Source: Norana najaformis
Lineage: Eukaryota > Annelida > Clitellata > Crassiclitellata > Hormogastridae
Length of the DNA: 64,000 nucleotides
Assembly (NCBI GenBank): GCA_964023275.1
Contig: OZ029913.1
Span: 52,220,144-52,284,143 of the forward strand
Direction of reading: 5' to 3'
Shown here piece after piece: positions 13,401-25,767 of this stretch (positions are counted from its first letter, which is position 1; the number at the start of each line of letters is the position of its first letter). The notes beneath the pieces are model-generated. The model was not told where the DNA came from. It searched no databases and saw only the letters and a program-made list of their open reading frames with translations. Position numbers and translations under genes: made by a program.

Positions 13401-16400
13401 AAATTTACATTTTGTTTGACAGTTTGTCTTGTCATTCGTCTGTGCAGCTGTTGTCCATTGCCTGTGAGGAGGTGCAGTCTTAGACAGCGGCCAATAAACT
13501 ACTCCTTCACCCACAGACAAGTCAATTTCTACTACTGGGCACTCCACAGCAGATCAAGAAGTTCGAGTGGCTTAATCTTTAAAAATGGGTGACTCACTTG
13601 AGTTGGCTCATAATGCTCATAACTTTTTTTATTCCACTATGATCTCTCACCGACTACGTAAATGGTATTTGTAAGTCATCATATGCATATATTCATTAGG
13701 TGTTATGTCCCATGTCTTCAAGGATATCTCTGGCAAACTTACTGGTCTATAGTAGTCTTGATTGCTGTATGTGGATGCCTAGTAAACTAACCAGTATCAC
13801 AAAATCAAACATGCATAAAATCCAGAGTTCAGAGTTCTTTTGACTACAGCCATAACTGATATGTCAAAATATGAGCGTATAACCCCTGTACTTAAATATC
13901 TGCAGTGGTCTCCAGTTCAGCAAAGGCTTTGTTTCGTATTGGGGGTCATAGTATACATATGCTAAACTCTGACCAACCACAGTACTGTACGTAAAATCAG
14001 TTCTCACTCCCATACTTGTCATTATTCAACCAGGTCATCTGACTGACTTTCTCTGGTTTGGCCAGAAACTGGAATTTCTCTTGGTGGATGAGCTTTTGTG
14101 GTTGCTGGACTTAAAATTTTGGTATCCGGACGATCGCACATAGGACTTTCACACATAGGACTATCCCACATAGATTTTCGCTCATAGGTCTGTTGCTCAT
14201 AGGATCACCGCACATAAACCCTTCGCACATAGGATGTTTGCTCGTAAGACTATCGCTCATAAGACGTTAGCTAATAAATGAACGCTGGAGATACGTTCGC
14301 TTTGAAGTGAACTCAACAGATTTAAACACGGTACAGTATATAAAGGCATCGTAAGAAACCCTAATAGAAAAGTCGTGAAAAATTTAGGCATGGAAGGTAC
14401 ATATGGTATCTCGAAAACAGGAAAACAAACATTTATTTTGAATGGTTTCGAATATTATGTTTGCTCGTAAGACTATCGCTCATAAGACGTTAGCTAATAA
14501 ATATCATTAAATACTACGTGCAGTTAATAAAAATATGAATATGAATAACAATAACAATAGCCAATATTAATTTTTTTCATAATCGGTGTTCTATGTTTTT
14601 TATGTTGGAAGCTTAATAAATTGGTTCAAATAGTACAAATATGAGTGATCGTCCTATTAGCAAAAGCCCTATGAGTGAAAGCCCTATGAGCGAATGTCTT
14701 ATGTGCGATCGTCCTATGAGTCCCAGTCCTATGTGCGATCGTCCTATGAGTCACAGTCCCATGTGCGGAAAGCCTATGTGCTATAGTCCTAGAATCAAAA
14801 TTTTGAACCGTCTTCCTGCATCTGTTCGTTCTGTCCAAAACAGTCTCGTGTCACTTTGGTCTTGACTTAAGACTCACCATTTTCAGTTGACATATCTACC
14901 ACAAGCTGCCTTTGTTTCAGTGGCCTGCCTTTCTGGGTATTGATCTGATCACGGCTTGGTTTTGGTGTGCCATTGGTCGATGCCTTGTGGTTGATGACAA
15001 TGGCGCCATAGAAGTGGCCAGTTAATTAACCAATATAGCAACATTTTTGGTAAACTTTTCAGAAATGCTCAACATCTAAAACTGGTATCAAGCAAGAGCT
15101 ACTTCTGCTGTTGACGAAATGAAAGCAAAGAAGTTCCTGCCAAGTATAGTCACAGTTTCAAGGAACAAAACTATTAAACCTCCTACCTCAGCCCACTTGA
15201 CTAGGAGTGCCGCTGGTCTTTCTAGTATTTCTACAATCTGGACAGGTGCTCGAGCAATGACTCGTCCATAGTCCTTGATTGCATCAACCACCTGCTTCTG
15301 AATGTTTTCTTCATCTCGTGGCAGATCAACATTAATACATGCAGTCTCCCAGATCGAAGGAACTTCTGGAAGGCTGCAAGAATTACAGTAAAACATTTTT
15401 ACATGTGAGCACACAACTTAGTAAAATGCAAAAAGCCTTATTAAAATCAACAAGAACTGTTAATATGGCCTTTTACCATCACATTTTACCATCAAGTTAC
15501 TGGTTCAATTCCTGTCCATCACATTAGTAGTTCCATTCCTGAAGATCACATTTCTGACCAAGTCCCTGAAGGAGTGGTGGCTGAAGGATTGCTTGCATGG
15601 AGGGGCAAGAGCATTTCTAGAGGGGCACTACATCAGTACACCACACACGAATCTGGTTTGAGGGGCGCCTACATATCACCAAGACAGTTTTGGGGGCCGA
15701 ACGGCCCTCACGCCTATAGCTAAATCCACCACTGTGCTGAAGATCATGTTAAATGAGGCACACTAGTACTAAGCATGGAGTCGGAGTATCTCAGCTCACT
15801 TTAAACTTAATTATTCACAGCTACAAACTTTCACGCTTTAGTATTTTTTTATCTGAGCGACAACTGTTCAAATTTAATAATTAAAGAAAATGCAGTTAGT
15901 AACAACAAATATTATGTTATAATAATATATTACTATTTGATATATTAATATCATTTACCTTATACTCCATAGTTATTGTAAGAAAAAATATATTTATATG
16001 AAAGATTTTCAATTAATTCAGTTTCTGTTTTCAAATGTCAAATAAAAAGATGCAACAAAACAAAGTTATCATTACATCAGATACAACAGTAGAAAAGTGA
16101 CAGGTGAGTGGCCAAAATAAACTAGTTAATAATCACTAAAAACACGAAAAATAATAGATTCACAAGAGTTTTTATTCAATTTGATACGTTTGGTCACCAG
16201 TGGTAGGTTTCACACGATCAAATTAATCATGCGTTTTATGCATGGAATCCTTATTTGTCTAATCACAGCGCACACATGAAACAGAAATAATCTGACGATC
16301 TGATATAACATTTTATCACAGTTTAAAAGCAACGAACTAAAGCAAACAAGAGCTATCATCAGAAGCCTCTCAGTGTATCACATTCTGCAAAAGTCTGCAT

Positions 16401-18431
16401 CTTGTCTGACCACTGTTTTAAGTACTCGTCAGCTCCTACGAGCACTGTCAGCGTTGGTCAAATACTGTACTTCTGCAGAATTAAATCGCTACATCGCGAT
16501 GACAATAACTACATCTGTATCATCGCATGGCAGCAGAAGTGGTCATAGATTATTAGATGCTGAATTAGCAGACATCATATTTGGCTACAGATCATCACAT
16601 GACAGCTCGGGTATTGTAAAACTGAAGAAATACAAAACTTGTATTTAACAACCACGTGCATTACATCATAATTTTGGGAAAGAAAAATAAATTCAAAAAA
16701 ATTAGAGAATGCTGATTAATTAAGCAGACATACTGACAATAGTGAATGACTTAGAGTATATATAAAAAGATATTTCATTAACAGTACTGCAAGCACTATG
16801 ACAGCAAAACACTGTTTCTCTTGATTCTTCAAAATAATTTTTTAGGAATGCATCATCAACTGATGCACTGACAAAACAAAAGCCAACCAGTCAGACCTGT
16901 TTAGATCGAGGTCTTTGGACTTCTGCTTGAATACTGTCATCTCTCCATTTTTCGAGCCTTGTCCAGAATCCTCAGCCTCCAGCAATTCCTTCCCTGAAAC
17001 CACCAAACACTCTAAAACTAAACCTAACCTTCCTTGGAATCTCAATCACCATCCCTAGCAGCAATGGTGACTGCACTGAAAACAATAACAGAAACAGGAT
17101 TAGGGGAAAGCCTGGCACTAGCCCATGGTAATACCCTCGGGCCTCCAATAAAAATTCCGCCATCATCAACTCACAAGAAGCAACTACTCGTAAGCAAATA
17201 AGGCATGATACGTACCTTAATTTTTGCTCCATTTCAATCAGCTATAATTCTCCTGATTGCAGTTTCCGCTTGATGTGCCATCGGTTGATGCCATGTGCAT
17301 TAGACACTGGCAACACAGAAATTACTAATTACAATTACAACTACCTCTCTATAAAAGGGATCATCGGGATATTAATACTGATATATCACATTTACATTTA
17401 CTCATTAAAAAAAATGAACCATAAATTTATTTCGGTTTTAAAATATAGCATTGCTACAATACAATAGTTATAAAGCGGTTATTGAAATGCTTAAAAAGGA
17501 AGCACTGGAAGGATGGTTGATTGCAGTTCCTACAAAACACAGTACTCACTCTCCAATCCTAATTAAAAAGAAGAAATTCATTTTAAATCCACAAGACTAT
17601 GAGAAACAACAACAGCAAATCACAGTTCTAGCACAGGCTTTTCTAAGAAAAACAGATTTGCAAAACCACATTCTCAGCGTCTTCTGACCTTCTTTGAGAA
17701 CTCCGGCAGCAACATTAACTTTCTCCTGAAGCAGATCTTCACACTGACACAGCGGCTTAAGAGCTGCCTGTTCAGAAGACAGGACTTGCTGTCCCAGAAC
17801 CCGAAGCCTATCATCAAGTGCTTCGTTTATGCACAGCTTCAGATGTTCAAAGTGCGAACGCAGTTTGTTACGAGCCTGGCTGGAGCTCGTTATAACCTGA
17901 AAACATGCCACAACAAATGCAACAGCAAACATTTGCCAGAAAATCAGTAGTCTCCAAAATTTTTGTCTCTAATTTAAAATTGTATTCATCCTGTGATCCA
18001 GATAGCATTAGTGTCTACACCTCAATAAAATGCTATTACAATTTAACATTTAAGATAACGTTAGGAAGAAAATTGCTGTTATTGAATTTTGTAGTTTCCT
18101 TTCATAGTGAAATTTCATTTTGTTCATATAAAATTTAACAGAATCACTTTAATTAAAACATCATTGAGCTCACTGTTTCAATGTTCTGGCCAGTGCTGCA
18201 ATATTTTGGTACTGTTCAAATCAGCCCTCTCAAAAACGATGAAAGCTGACGAATCTGTTATTAGGCTCAGAATTCAAAACTATTGTGATTGAAACTTTAA
18301 AGCAATGTGAAAGTTAGAAATACTTGATTTTTGGCTTCATGTAGACTGTCTAGCAGCTGCGATAACTGAATGCGGTAGTTGATCGCTGCATCAACTGTCT
18401 CAATCACGCCCTGAACAACATCATCCCCCAT
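10458..18431 (-). CDS. CRLF3: Cytokine receptor-like factor 3
   Basis: Seven coding exons on the minus strand: 18324-18431, 17689-17896, 16897-16993, 15187-15373, 12119-12377, 11204-11443 and 10458-10732. All have GT-AG borders and agreeing phases, giving 457 aa with stop TAA at 10458-10460; the vertebrate protein is about 440 aa. The start MGDDVVQGVIETVDAAINYR matches the family N-terminus. Residues 1-130 are helical/coiled coil, and SLPEVP opens the next conserved block. An FN3 domain (about 190-285) carries the receptor hallmark WSPWS at 270-274. The C-terminus (HEWRPDTEGYKLS... VFVDGQEKTTKLPPVT... SSPGWVVSVE) is the SPRY-like domain. CRLF3 is an intracellular orphan class I cytokine-receptor-like protein. 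Exon 3 encodes a linker with little conservation. A noncoding 5' exon is likely because ttctttatag precedes position 18452. Confidence 0.95.
12660..12955 (+). repeat. tRNA-derived SINE, family A (near full length)
   Basis: Head with acacgatggtctatcggtaa (A-box side) and gtcgtgggttcgactg (B box). The body is cagggcaagttgtttgcgc, tataatttggaaccagcg, gctgggaagtaaacagc. The tail ends gtgagatatgggacac. It is the best-preserved copy in the window and lies in the CRLF3 intron between the exons at 12119 and 15187. Confidence 0.8.
13850..14890 (+). mobile_element. CR1/L2-like LINE fragment split by a later insertion
   Basis: The left half (13850-14112) translates to ITPVLKYLQWSPVQQRLCF. This is the decayed form of the common LINE motif in which ITPxLKxLHWLPV is followed by RIxFK. 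After the inserted element, the frame resumes at 14797 as KILNRLPASVRS, ending like the C-terminus of such reverse transcriptases. Joining the halves across one copy of the 9-bp target site restores continuous LINE sequence. It is antisense to CRLF3 inside an intron and carries internal stops. Confidence 0.75.
14122..14796. mobile_element. Foldback/MULE-like element with minisatellite inverted repeats
   Basis: A 675-bp insertion flanked by a perfect 9-bp direct repeat AAAATTTTG at 14113-14121 and 14797-14805. Both arms consist of degenerate repeats of about 15-17 bp. The left arm has cgcacataggac units (to about 14275); the right arm has gtcctatgtgcg units (14641-14790). The arms are therefore reverse complements. 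An internal direct repeat (tttgctcgtaagactatcgc) occurs at about 14231 and 14459. No transposase is encoded. The 9-bp duplication and repetitive arms fit foldback or Mutator-like non-autonomous elements. Confidence 0.75.
15575..15737. mobile_element. Short MITE-like repeat, copy 1
   Basis: Begins agtggtggctgaaggattgc and ends agctaaatccaccactgtg, so its ends are imperfect inverted repeats of the form CAGTGGYGG. The interior (gaggggcaagagcattt, tttgaggggcgcctacat) matches the copy at 58708-58860. The ends resemble those of hAT-type non-autonomous elements. Confidence 0.6.
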
Positions 18432-18452
18432 TTTTCACCACCAAGTGCTTCC
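18432..18452 (-). other. CRLF3 5'UTR segment with splice acceptor
   Basis: Twenty-one bases separate a good acceptor (tctgtgttctttatag on the minus strand) from the CRLF3 ATG. This suggests that transcription begins further right and that a 5'UTR intron contains the RTE element. Confidence 0.5.
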
Positions 18453-18689
18453 CTATAAAGAACACAGAAATGAGTCTGACTATATAACTCTGCAAGGAAT
18501 GACAAGGTAAATAAAGGTAAGTTTATTAGGCATCTACACCAGCTGCACTGTCCTTCGGAGACAAGGTCCTGGTGTTCTTTTCACCAGGATAATAATTCCA
18601 AATAAAATACATCCATGCTGGTTGCATGGTTTGTAAATGGATTTTCTATTTTAACTGACCTACTGGGATTTAAAGCCCAGACAAAAAAA

Positions 18690-21600
18690 GTCTGATGCAT
18701 TTATAAAAACGTAATTGCGGGTCGCAGGTGGCGGATAGCGAAAAGCCATCAGTACTGATGGTTAGCTGCGAAATAAGCAGGCTTCTGCCTGACGAATAAG
18801 CAGTCCCGGACCAAACAGCGGTGGCACTCAACAGGGCCAGGGTGGGATGTGAAGTGACACGCACACCCCTAAAAAATGCCCTGTAAAGCCTGAAGACGAG
18901 GCCATGTCGAGCGAATGGAGACCGCTTAAAGTCTTCGGTCAATAAGTACACCGGGCAGCAGCGGTGTGGAGGCGCGACTTTGGCGGAAGAATTCCACGTG
19001 GATCAACGGCAAAGATTTGCACAACAGTATCTACTGAACTGCGGTCAGAAGAGGATTTGGGGCCCACTGACTATACAATCCCAGCGCGTACCATGAAAAG
19101 ACGACGTCAGTTTAATGTTATGGGTGGTGGTTTTGATCCCTCCAGGAAATTGACCACCCTATGTGCTACTGGAGGAGGGAAGAGCAAGGCTCTGAGAGAC
19201 CTGGCAAGTGATGATGATGTCGGCCTAAACCCTGAGTCAGAAGGGCTGGCGTCGGACGATTGCCGGGGAAAACGGAGCCGAGTGAACCTACGTTACAACA
19301 TGCGGGTGGCAACATGGAACGTGCAGACGCTGTTCCAGGCCGGGAAACTGGCAAATGTCACTGGAGAGATGAGAAGGTGTGGGGTGGCGATAATGGGCAT
19401 CGCGGAGGCCAGATGGACAGGCAGGGGCTGTTTTACCAGCGAGTCGGATGAAGTGGTGGTGTACTCAGGTGGAGACACCCATGATAAAGGAGTGGCCATC
19501 ATTCTTTCTAAGGAGGTGAAGAGCGGACTGATGGAATACCGTACAATATCAAGCAGGATTGTATATGTCAGGATGAGAGCTTCACCGGTTAATATCTCCA
19601 TATATCAAATATATGCACCGACAATGGCGACGGAAGAAAATATAAGAGAGAGCTTCTATCTACAGCTGGAGGAAGAAATGGGTAAGGCACCTAGGAAAGA
19701 CATGATGGTAGTAATGGGTGATTACAATGCCAAGGTGGGAGATGAATTGACAGAGGAAGTAGGAGGAGGTTACGGACTGGGCGCTATGAATGACAATGGT
19801 GAAAGGGTTATAAACTTCTGCTTGGAGAACAAACTAGTCATCACAAACACTATGTTTAAGCACCACAAGCGTAGGAGATGCACTTGGAACTCGCCTGATG
19901 GACACACGAAGAACCAGATAGACTACATTATGATCTCAAAAAGATTCCGGAAATGCGTCACAAATTCCAGAGCCTATCCGGGAGCAGATTGTGGGTCGGA
20001 TCACAACATGGTGGGAGCGGATCTGAGACTGAGATTCAGGAGACATGGAAGAGCAGAGCATAGAACTGTATATGACCTGGACAAGCTCCAGGACAGCGTT
20101 GTCAGCGAACAGTACACAGTAGAAGTGAGCAACAGATTTGCGGCACTACTGGAATGTGTGGAAGAGAAGACTCCGGATGTACTGTGGGAAGACATCAAAA
20201 CAGAGACAAAGGCAACAGCAGATAGATGGCTGGGGAAAAAGAAGAAGAGTAAAAACAAACCCTGGATGACACTGGAAACTTTGAAACTGATTGAAGTAAG
20301 AAGAAATTTGAAATCAGAAAAGAATAGAACCAAAGAGGGCCAGAAAGCATACAAAGAGGCAAAAAGTGAAGTGCAGAGATACTGCAGGAGGGACAAAAAA
20401 GAGTGGATGGAACAACAATGCGGAGATATTGAAGACAACATGAAAAGAGGGAACACAAAGAGAGCTTACGAGGTTCTAAAAAAGCTCCGTCAAGATATGA
20501 CGGCTAAGCAAAGGAACATCGAGGATGAAAAAGGAAGGTTGCTGTCGGATATGGAGAGCATAAAAAGAAGATGGAAACAATACACAGAAGAGCTGTATAA
20601 GGATGAAAACCGGGAGGAAGGGGCGGAAGATAGCGCATTGGGAGATGATGGATATAGGGCGACTCCAATGGTGATACTGATGGATGAGGTCAGGGATGCA
20701 ATCAAGAGGCTCCCAAGAGGTAAGGCTACGGGAGTGGATGAACTGCCGGCAGAGCTATGGAAAGTGGACAGCGATGAGGTAGTGGCAGTCTTCTGTAGAC
20801 TGTGTAACAGGATATTGGAAAGTGAGGAATGGCCAGAGGACTGGGTTAAGTCAATTTTCATCACAATACCGAAAGTCAAAGGTACAACGAAATGCGAGGA
20901 ACATAGGACTATTGCATTAATCAGTCATGCAAGCAAAATAATGCTCAGAGTCTTGCTTTGCAGAATGCAGAAGACGGCGGATGAAGAGTTAGCGGATGTA
21001 CAGATGGGTTTCAGGAAAGGCGTGGGTACGAGGGATCAAATACTCAACCTGAGGATTATCATCGAAAAGGCAAGAGAGCATCAAACACCTTTATACATAG
21101 CTTTCATAGATTACAAAAAGGCTTTTGACTCAGTTAAACACGGGAAACTATGGAAAGTGCTAAAAGAAATGGGTATGAACAACCAAGTGGTGGAAACACT
21201 TAGAATCCTCTACGACAATCAACAGGCGGCTGTCCGCATAGAGAAGGAAATTACAGATTGGTTCAGAATTGGAAAAGGGGTGAGACAGGGATGCTTGATA
21301 TCGCCAATGTCGTTTAACAGCTACTCGGAGGAGGTGATGAGAGAATCTGCCGACGAACTTACGTGGATTGGTGTAACAATAAGCGGGAGAACGATAAATA
21401 ACTTGCGATATGCGGATGACATTGTGCTGATTGCAACGTCAAGAGAAAAGCTCCAACAGCTGCTGGACAGAGTCAACGAGGCGTCAAATAACTATGGACT
21501 GGAAATCAATACCAAGAAAACAAAGGTGATGGTAGTGGACAGAGAACATGAAAGAATTACGATCATGTGTAATGGTGCAGTCCTGGAACAGGTGGAGTCT

Positions 21601-22205
21601 TTCAGATACCTGGGTGCTGTGATAGAGCAATCTGGAGATGGGGGCAGAGAAATAAGAGCCAGATTGGGGATGGCGCGCACGATCATGAGCTCGCTTGCAG
21701 TGATCTGGAGGGACAGGGCTCTGGGAACCTGGCTGAAACTAAGGCTCGTAAGCGCACTGGTGTGGTCGGTGGCGCTGTATGGGTGTGAGACCTGGACACT
21801 GCGGAAGGAAGACAGAAGAAGAATAACAGCGTTTGAAATGACGACGTACAGGAGGATGCTGAGGGTCAGTTGGAGTGAGCACAGGACAAATGAGTCGATT
21901 CTGGAAGAGCTGAAGCCGGAGCGACGCCTGCTGGAGGTGGTGATGAGCAGAAAGCTGAGCTACTTTGGACATATGATTAGAGCAGACAATCTACCGGCCT
22001 TCATATGCCAGGGATATATGGAGGGAAAAAGACCTCGGGGAAGACCGAGAAGGCGCTGGAGGGATGACGTGACGGAGTGGATGGGGATGTCGATGGCGGA
22101 CTGCACAAGGAAGGCAAGAGACAGAACTGAGTGGAGAAGACTGACGTCGTTGGCCATGGTCTCCGATCCGCAGCAATGAGGATGGACAAGACAAGACAAG
22201 ACAAT
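18690..22205 (+). mobile_element. Near-complete RTE-clade non-LTR retrotransposon
   Basis: About 3.5 kb, comprising a short 5' region, one long intact ORF, almost no 3'UTR and a short (gacaa)n tail at about 22183-22202. This layout is typical of RTE elements. It lies in opposite orientation to CRLF3, just upstream of its ATG and within the likely 5'UTR intron. The 5' limit is approximate, and no clear target-site duplication was identified by eye. Confidence 0.85.
19093..22179 (+). CDS. RTE endonuclease/reverse transcriptase polyprotein
   Basis: An uninterrupted 1028-aa ORF from the first ATG (MKRRRQFNVMGGG); the open frame extends upstream without ATG to 18964. An AP endonuclease occupies about residues 70-316, with VATWNVQTL, IMGIAEARWTG, VVMGDYNAKVG, KNQIDYIMI and GSDHNMV. 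The reverse transcriptase core has FIDYKKAFDSV near 670, KGVRQGCLISP near 728 and the catalytic LRYADDIVLI near 772. The C-terminal RTE tail has SYFGHMIRAD, GKRPRGRPRRRWRDDV and ARDRTEWRRL. The protein nicks target DNA and primes reverse transcription of its own RNA. No stop or frameshift is present, so the copy may be young and possibly active. Confidence 0.93.
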   Translation: MKRRRQFNVMGGGFDPSRKLTTLCATGGGKSKALRDLASDDDVGLNPESEGLASDDCRGKRSRVNLRYNMRVATWNVQTLFQAGKLANVTGEMRRCGVAIMGIAEARWTGRGCFTSESDEVVVYSGGDTHDKGVAIILSKEVKSGLMEYRTISSRIVYVRMRASPVNISIYQIYAPTMATEENIRESFYLQLEEEMGKAPRKDMMVVMGDYNAKVGDELTEEVGGGYGLGAMNDNGERVINFCLENKLVITNTMFKHHKRRRCTWNSPDGHTKNQIDYIMISKRFRKCVTNSRAYPGADCGSDHNMVGADLRLRFRRHGRAEHRTVYDLDKLQDSVVSEQYTVEVSNRFAALLECVEEKTPDVLWEDIKTETKATADRWLGKKKKSKNKPWMTLETLKLIEVRRNLKSEKNRTKEGQKAYKEAKSEVQRYCRRDKKEWMEQQCGDIEDNMKRGNTKRAYEVLKKLRQDMTAKQRNIEDEKGRLLSDMESIKRRWKQYTEELYKDENREEGAEDSALGDDGYRATPMVILMDEVRDAIKRLPRGKATGVDELPAELWKVDSDEVVAVFCRLCNRILESEEWPEDWVKSIFITIPKVKGTTKCEEHRTIALISHASKIMLRVLLCRMQKTADEELADVQMGFRKGVGTRDQILNLRIIIEKAREHQTPLYIAFIDYKKAFDSVKHGKLWKVLKEMGMNNQVVETLRILYDNQQAAVRIEKEITDWFRIGKGVRQGCLISPMSFNSYSEEVMRESADELTWIGVTISGRTINNLRYADDIVLIATSREKLQQLLDRVNEASNNYGLEINTKKTKVMVVDREHERITIMCNGAVLEQVESFRYLGAVIEQSGDGGREIRARLGMARTIMSSLAVIWRDRALGTWLKLRLVSALVWSVALYGCETWTLRKEDRRRITAFEMTTYRRMLRVSWSEHRTNESILEELKPERRLLEVVMSRKLSYFGHMIRADNLPAFICQGYMEGKRPRGRPRRRWRDDVTEWMGMSMADCTRKARDRTEWRRLTSLAMVSDPQQ

Positions 22206-25200
22206 TGCACTAACCCATTTCAGCCGTTTACTTGTGATGTGCGTGAACATATGCAGTTAGCCAATGAAAATGCAGTAATTCCTATATTTAGCCAGATCCT
22301 GTTCAACAAGTGGCCAGAGGAAATGCAAGACAAAAAAACGTGCTGGATTTTAAGAGCTGTAGGTAAGAGAATTTTTGCATGATGCAAGTATCTAAAACTT
22401 TCCATGAAGGTATCTATAAAAACCAACTATGAACAGATGAGCTGATAGAAAAAGTTAGCCAGTGACAAGATGATTTATAACACGTGATTCTGCAGACTGC
22501 AAAATTTAGAAAAGCAGAATTTAAATAAGGTCTGCAACACATGAGATCATAAAAGGATAGAACTAAACTTTACGTTTATTTTTCTACAACTCTTGTCCAA
22601 AATAACTGAATGATGAAACAAATGTAAAAGGTAAGCAAAACAGTTCCGATGCTGAATTGTGCCCATTAGGAGTAACTTAGTTCTGACCATATTCCAAGTA
22701 TTATGTATATGTGACTGAGCCTGAGAAACAAAGTCAGAAAATTTAATTTGCAACAAATGTGCTCAGAAAGCAAGTAGGCATAAAGTGGTTCAAAATGAGT
22801 TCTTTGCATATTAATATTCATTGTTTTTAGCTGTCAAACTTTAAGTCCTCATGTAGAGTTTAGTTGTGTAAGTATTTTTACTTTCAATTTTTTCCTCATG
22901 CCCTGCACAGGAACTTAACTTGCATGTCCCCTTGATGCCCTAATTTGAAGTCATGTACATCAATTATCATGCAAATGACCGAGTAATGTAAATATTCATC
23001 TTAACCAGTTTTTTTATTGAAATTTAATTGGTGGCAAGAGAGACATATGAATATACTCCATTTGTCTAAAATCATAAACATTTACAACCCCAGACATAAA
23101 ACTTTAACTCACAATTGCTCAAAAGTAGTCGTGAAAGGCCTACACCTTTGAAAAATTGTAACTTTTTTACTATCTTATATAAATATACATTTTCACTTAA
23201 TTATTCATCAATTCCAGGCCAATCCAGTGCAGCACAAAATCCAGTTTGATTTTTCCAACTTCACAAGGGATTTCTCAGAAATGGTCAGATACGGCAGAAT
23301 GCATTTTAGGATAAGAGAAAACTAACTCAACAAGCACAGTCTTACCATGAAAGCGCTTTTTTACCTAGACTCTTACTGTAATGTCATTTAAACGATTCTG
23401 AAACTGAATTTTACCAAGAAAGTGGAAATGTACTTCTATACTAACAATCTACAAGACTTACAGTGCAAGCTGCAAGACTGAAATACACCACTGATTACAC
23501 CACTCAAAAGGAATTTTACTGAATTCATTTGTTCAGTGTTCAAACAAAATTATATGTCCAAGCCTAATACTATTGCCACTTCACTTCATTTTCCAACGTT
23601 ACCACAGCATTATGTAGGAAAATTTAATATGCAAAGCTGAGATTTTTCAGTTTATTTCAGTAGCAGACATTCCACTATCAAGCAGTTCTGATGGCTTCAT
23701 TCCCAACACCTGTGCATTACCTGCATTACTTTAGAACTGTTCAAAGTACAGGCCAGTGAGTCAGCAGGGGTAACACAAAGTTGTTAAAAAAGTCAATTAA
23801 GAACAGTCAAAACCTTCAAAGGGCTATAAATAAAAGTACATAGAAAGAAAGAAATATAAACTAAGCAGTTACAACCAGGTTTTGTGGGTTTGCATAAGCC
23901 TAAGAAGGTGAAAGTATCTGATGGGGTGCAGTTACAAAAAAATCAAATCTCAGACAATTATTTTAATATTTCTAAGGTTCTTTTACTACCAGATTCAGCA
24001 CATATTATTCTACAACTTTTATGCTAAAAATGTTGTTGCAGACTTGGAAAAGTAGAAATCACCCTATCCTACAGAGGGGGTGCATTTGGAGAAAAAAGTA
24101 CAACCCAATATTTTCTTCTCAAAAACTCATCAGAAAGTTTTTAAAAAATGCTGTAAGAAACATTTTACAGGTTGCAATTATCTTTACAATTAATAGAAAT
24201 ATTGTAAGTTTTGCACAAAACTGCTGGCTCTTTTAAAACACCATTTGTCAGGGACATATGTTCCTTATTTTATGTCCATTTAATGATTTAGAAAGTTAAT
24301 GAAAAATTTAAGAAGTGCCGTTTCAAATCTGTCTGAATGTTGGCTGTTTTGCATGATATTGTCGATGGTTGCTCAGTGAGGAAGTGGCTGCCACAAGAGG
24401 ACTGTAAAACCGGTTGTCCCAGACTGCAGCATGTCACTAAACACAATCCAACACAGCTAAACCTGACAGATGAGAAATCAATTAAGCAAGAGTTAGCTAT
24501 GAAACTCAGGACCTGCAATACTAGAGGGGCAAAGTCTATCAGAAAACAACTAACCACAACCCTCTATGACAACAAGTGGGTAGCATGACGGAGCACTTCT
24601 CAAGTGGTATACTAGAGCCCCTATCTCGAGATGACCCACACTGTCTGATGAGTGGGTGATCTTCTCACCATTGTTCCATCTCCAGCAGAACATGGACTTT
24701 CTATGTAGCACTAAACTGTGTACAGCTTGAATAGACCCTAACCTCTGCAAGGATTGGTCAGACATAAATCATTTAAAGTGAGTGCCATAAGCAATGTTAG
24801 AAGCAACTAGAGTGAGCTAGACTGGGCTTTCCTGTTACAGTTCTCTGTCGCAATAATTTTTAGAGTAACTTTAACTTTACCTACAGCTTTCTTCTAGCAG
24901 ACTTAAATTGCCTAATACAGGATAACAGTTTTAACACATAAACTAAGTTATTATGCTTAGAGTTAATTTGGCATACTTATAATATCGGGGACCACTCTGT
25001 TTTGGCCGCTGCTATTTGGCATCGCCCACCACAGTGGCGTTAATTATAGGCGTGGCTTCTGTAAGTGTCCTGGCAATGATTAGAGTAAATAAACATGGAT
25101 TCTAATGCCTGTTGTTAAATAAGGATTAGGGTTAAAGTTAGAGTTAGTTCACCTTTGTAAATATTGAATAGCGCTAAACTGATCTTTGCAAATAGTATTT

Positions 25201-25760
25201 AGCTCAAAGAGATTCATCTTAGCAGGAACTTAAACCAATCACAGTAGGCAGAAGCCAGGTCGCAAGGTATGCCCAAAATAAGACGGTCCCAGATACTATA
25301 AGTACGCCGTTAATTTTACTATAGCTCAAAGACTAAGATCAACATACTGAATAAAGAAGTCAAAGATACCTGCACATTATAATGCATGTGCCAACGTCAA
25401 CATCGCCGTGCTCCGGGTCTAAACAGCTATCAGCATCGCTACATATGGAATATTAGTCTCTACGACTTTCTGGACCCGTGTGGAATACAAAATATACAAA
25501 TTTAGTGATAAGCAAATAAGATGTGGAAAAGAATAGCAAAGAATGAGTGCCTTCGTTAGCATCTACATGTATCAAGTAAATGAGCAAATACGGCTGTACG
25601 GCGTGTTAAAGCGATTCGTGTTTCATGTGTCACTGACTCACAACAGGACAATACTACTCAATGTACACAGCAATACAGCTAATTCTGTTTAGTGGGCGTA
25701 ATATTTAAAAACTGTTTGGTTTTCAGAAAATTATTTTCGTGTTTAAAATAACTTAAAGCA
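22206..25760. other. Intron/intergenic sequence right of the RTE
   Basis: AT-rich, without any recognisable gene. A stretch around 24330-24770 is less AT-rich and may be a decayed repeat of unknown class. The interval is probably the distal part of the CRLF3 5'UTR intron. Confidence 0.4.
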
Positions 25761-25767
25761 AACTTAC

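Noticed and set aside
14626..14865. Repetitive ORFs in both strands (HRTIAHR-like and SPMCDRPM-like)
   Set aside because: They are translations of the minisatellite arm of the foldback element.
18964..19092. Upstream extension of the RTE ORF to 18964
   Set aside because: The open frame has no ATG before 19093; the stretch 18964-19092 begins with GTG and is likely 5'UTR.
20001..20879. Minus-strand Ser/Leu-rich ORFs inside the RTE
   Set aside because: They are antisense shadows of the long intact retrotransposon ORF.
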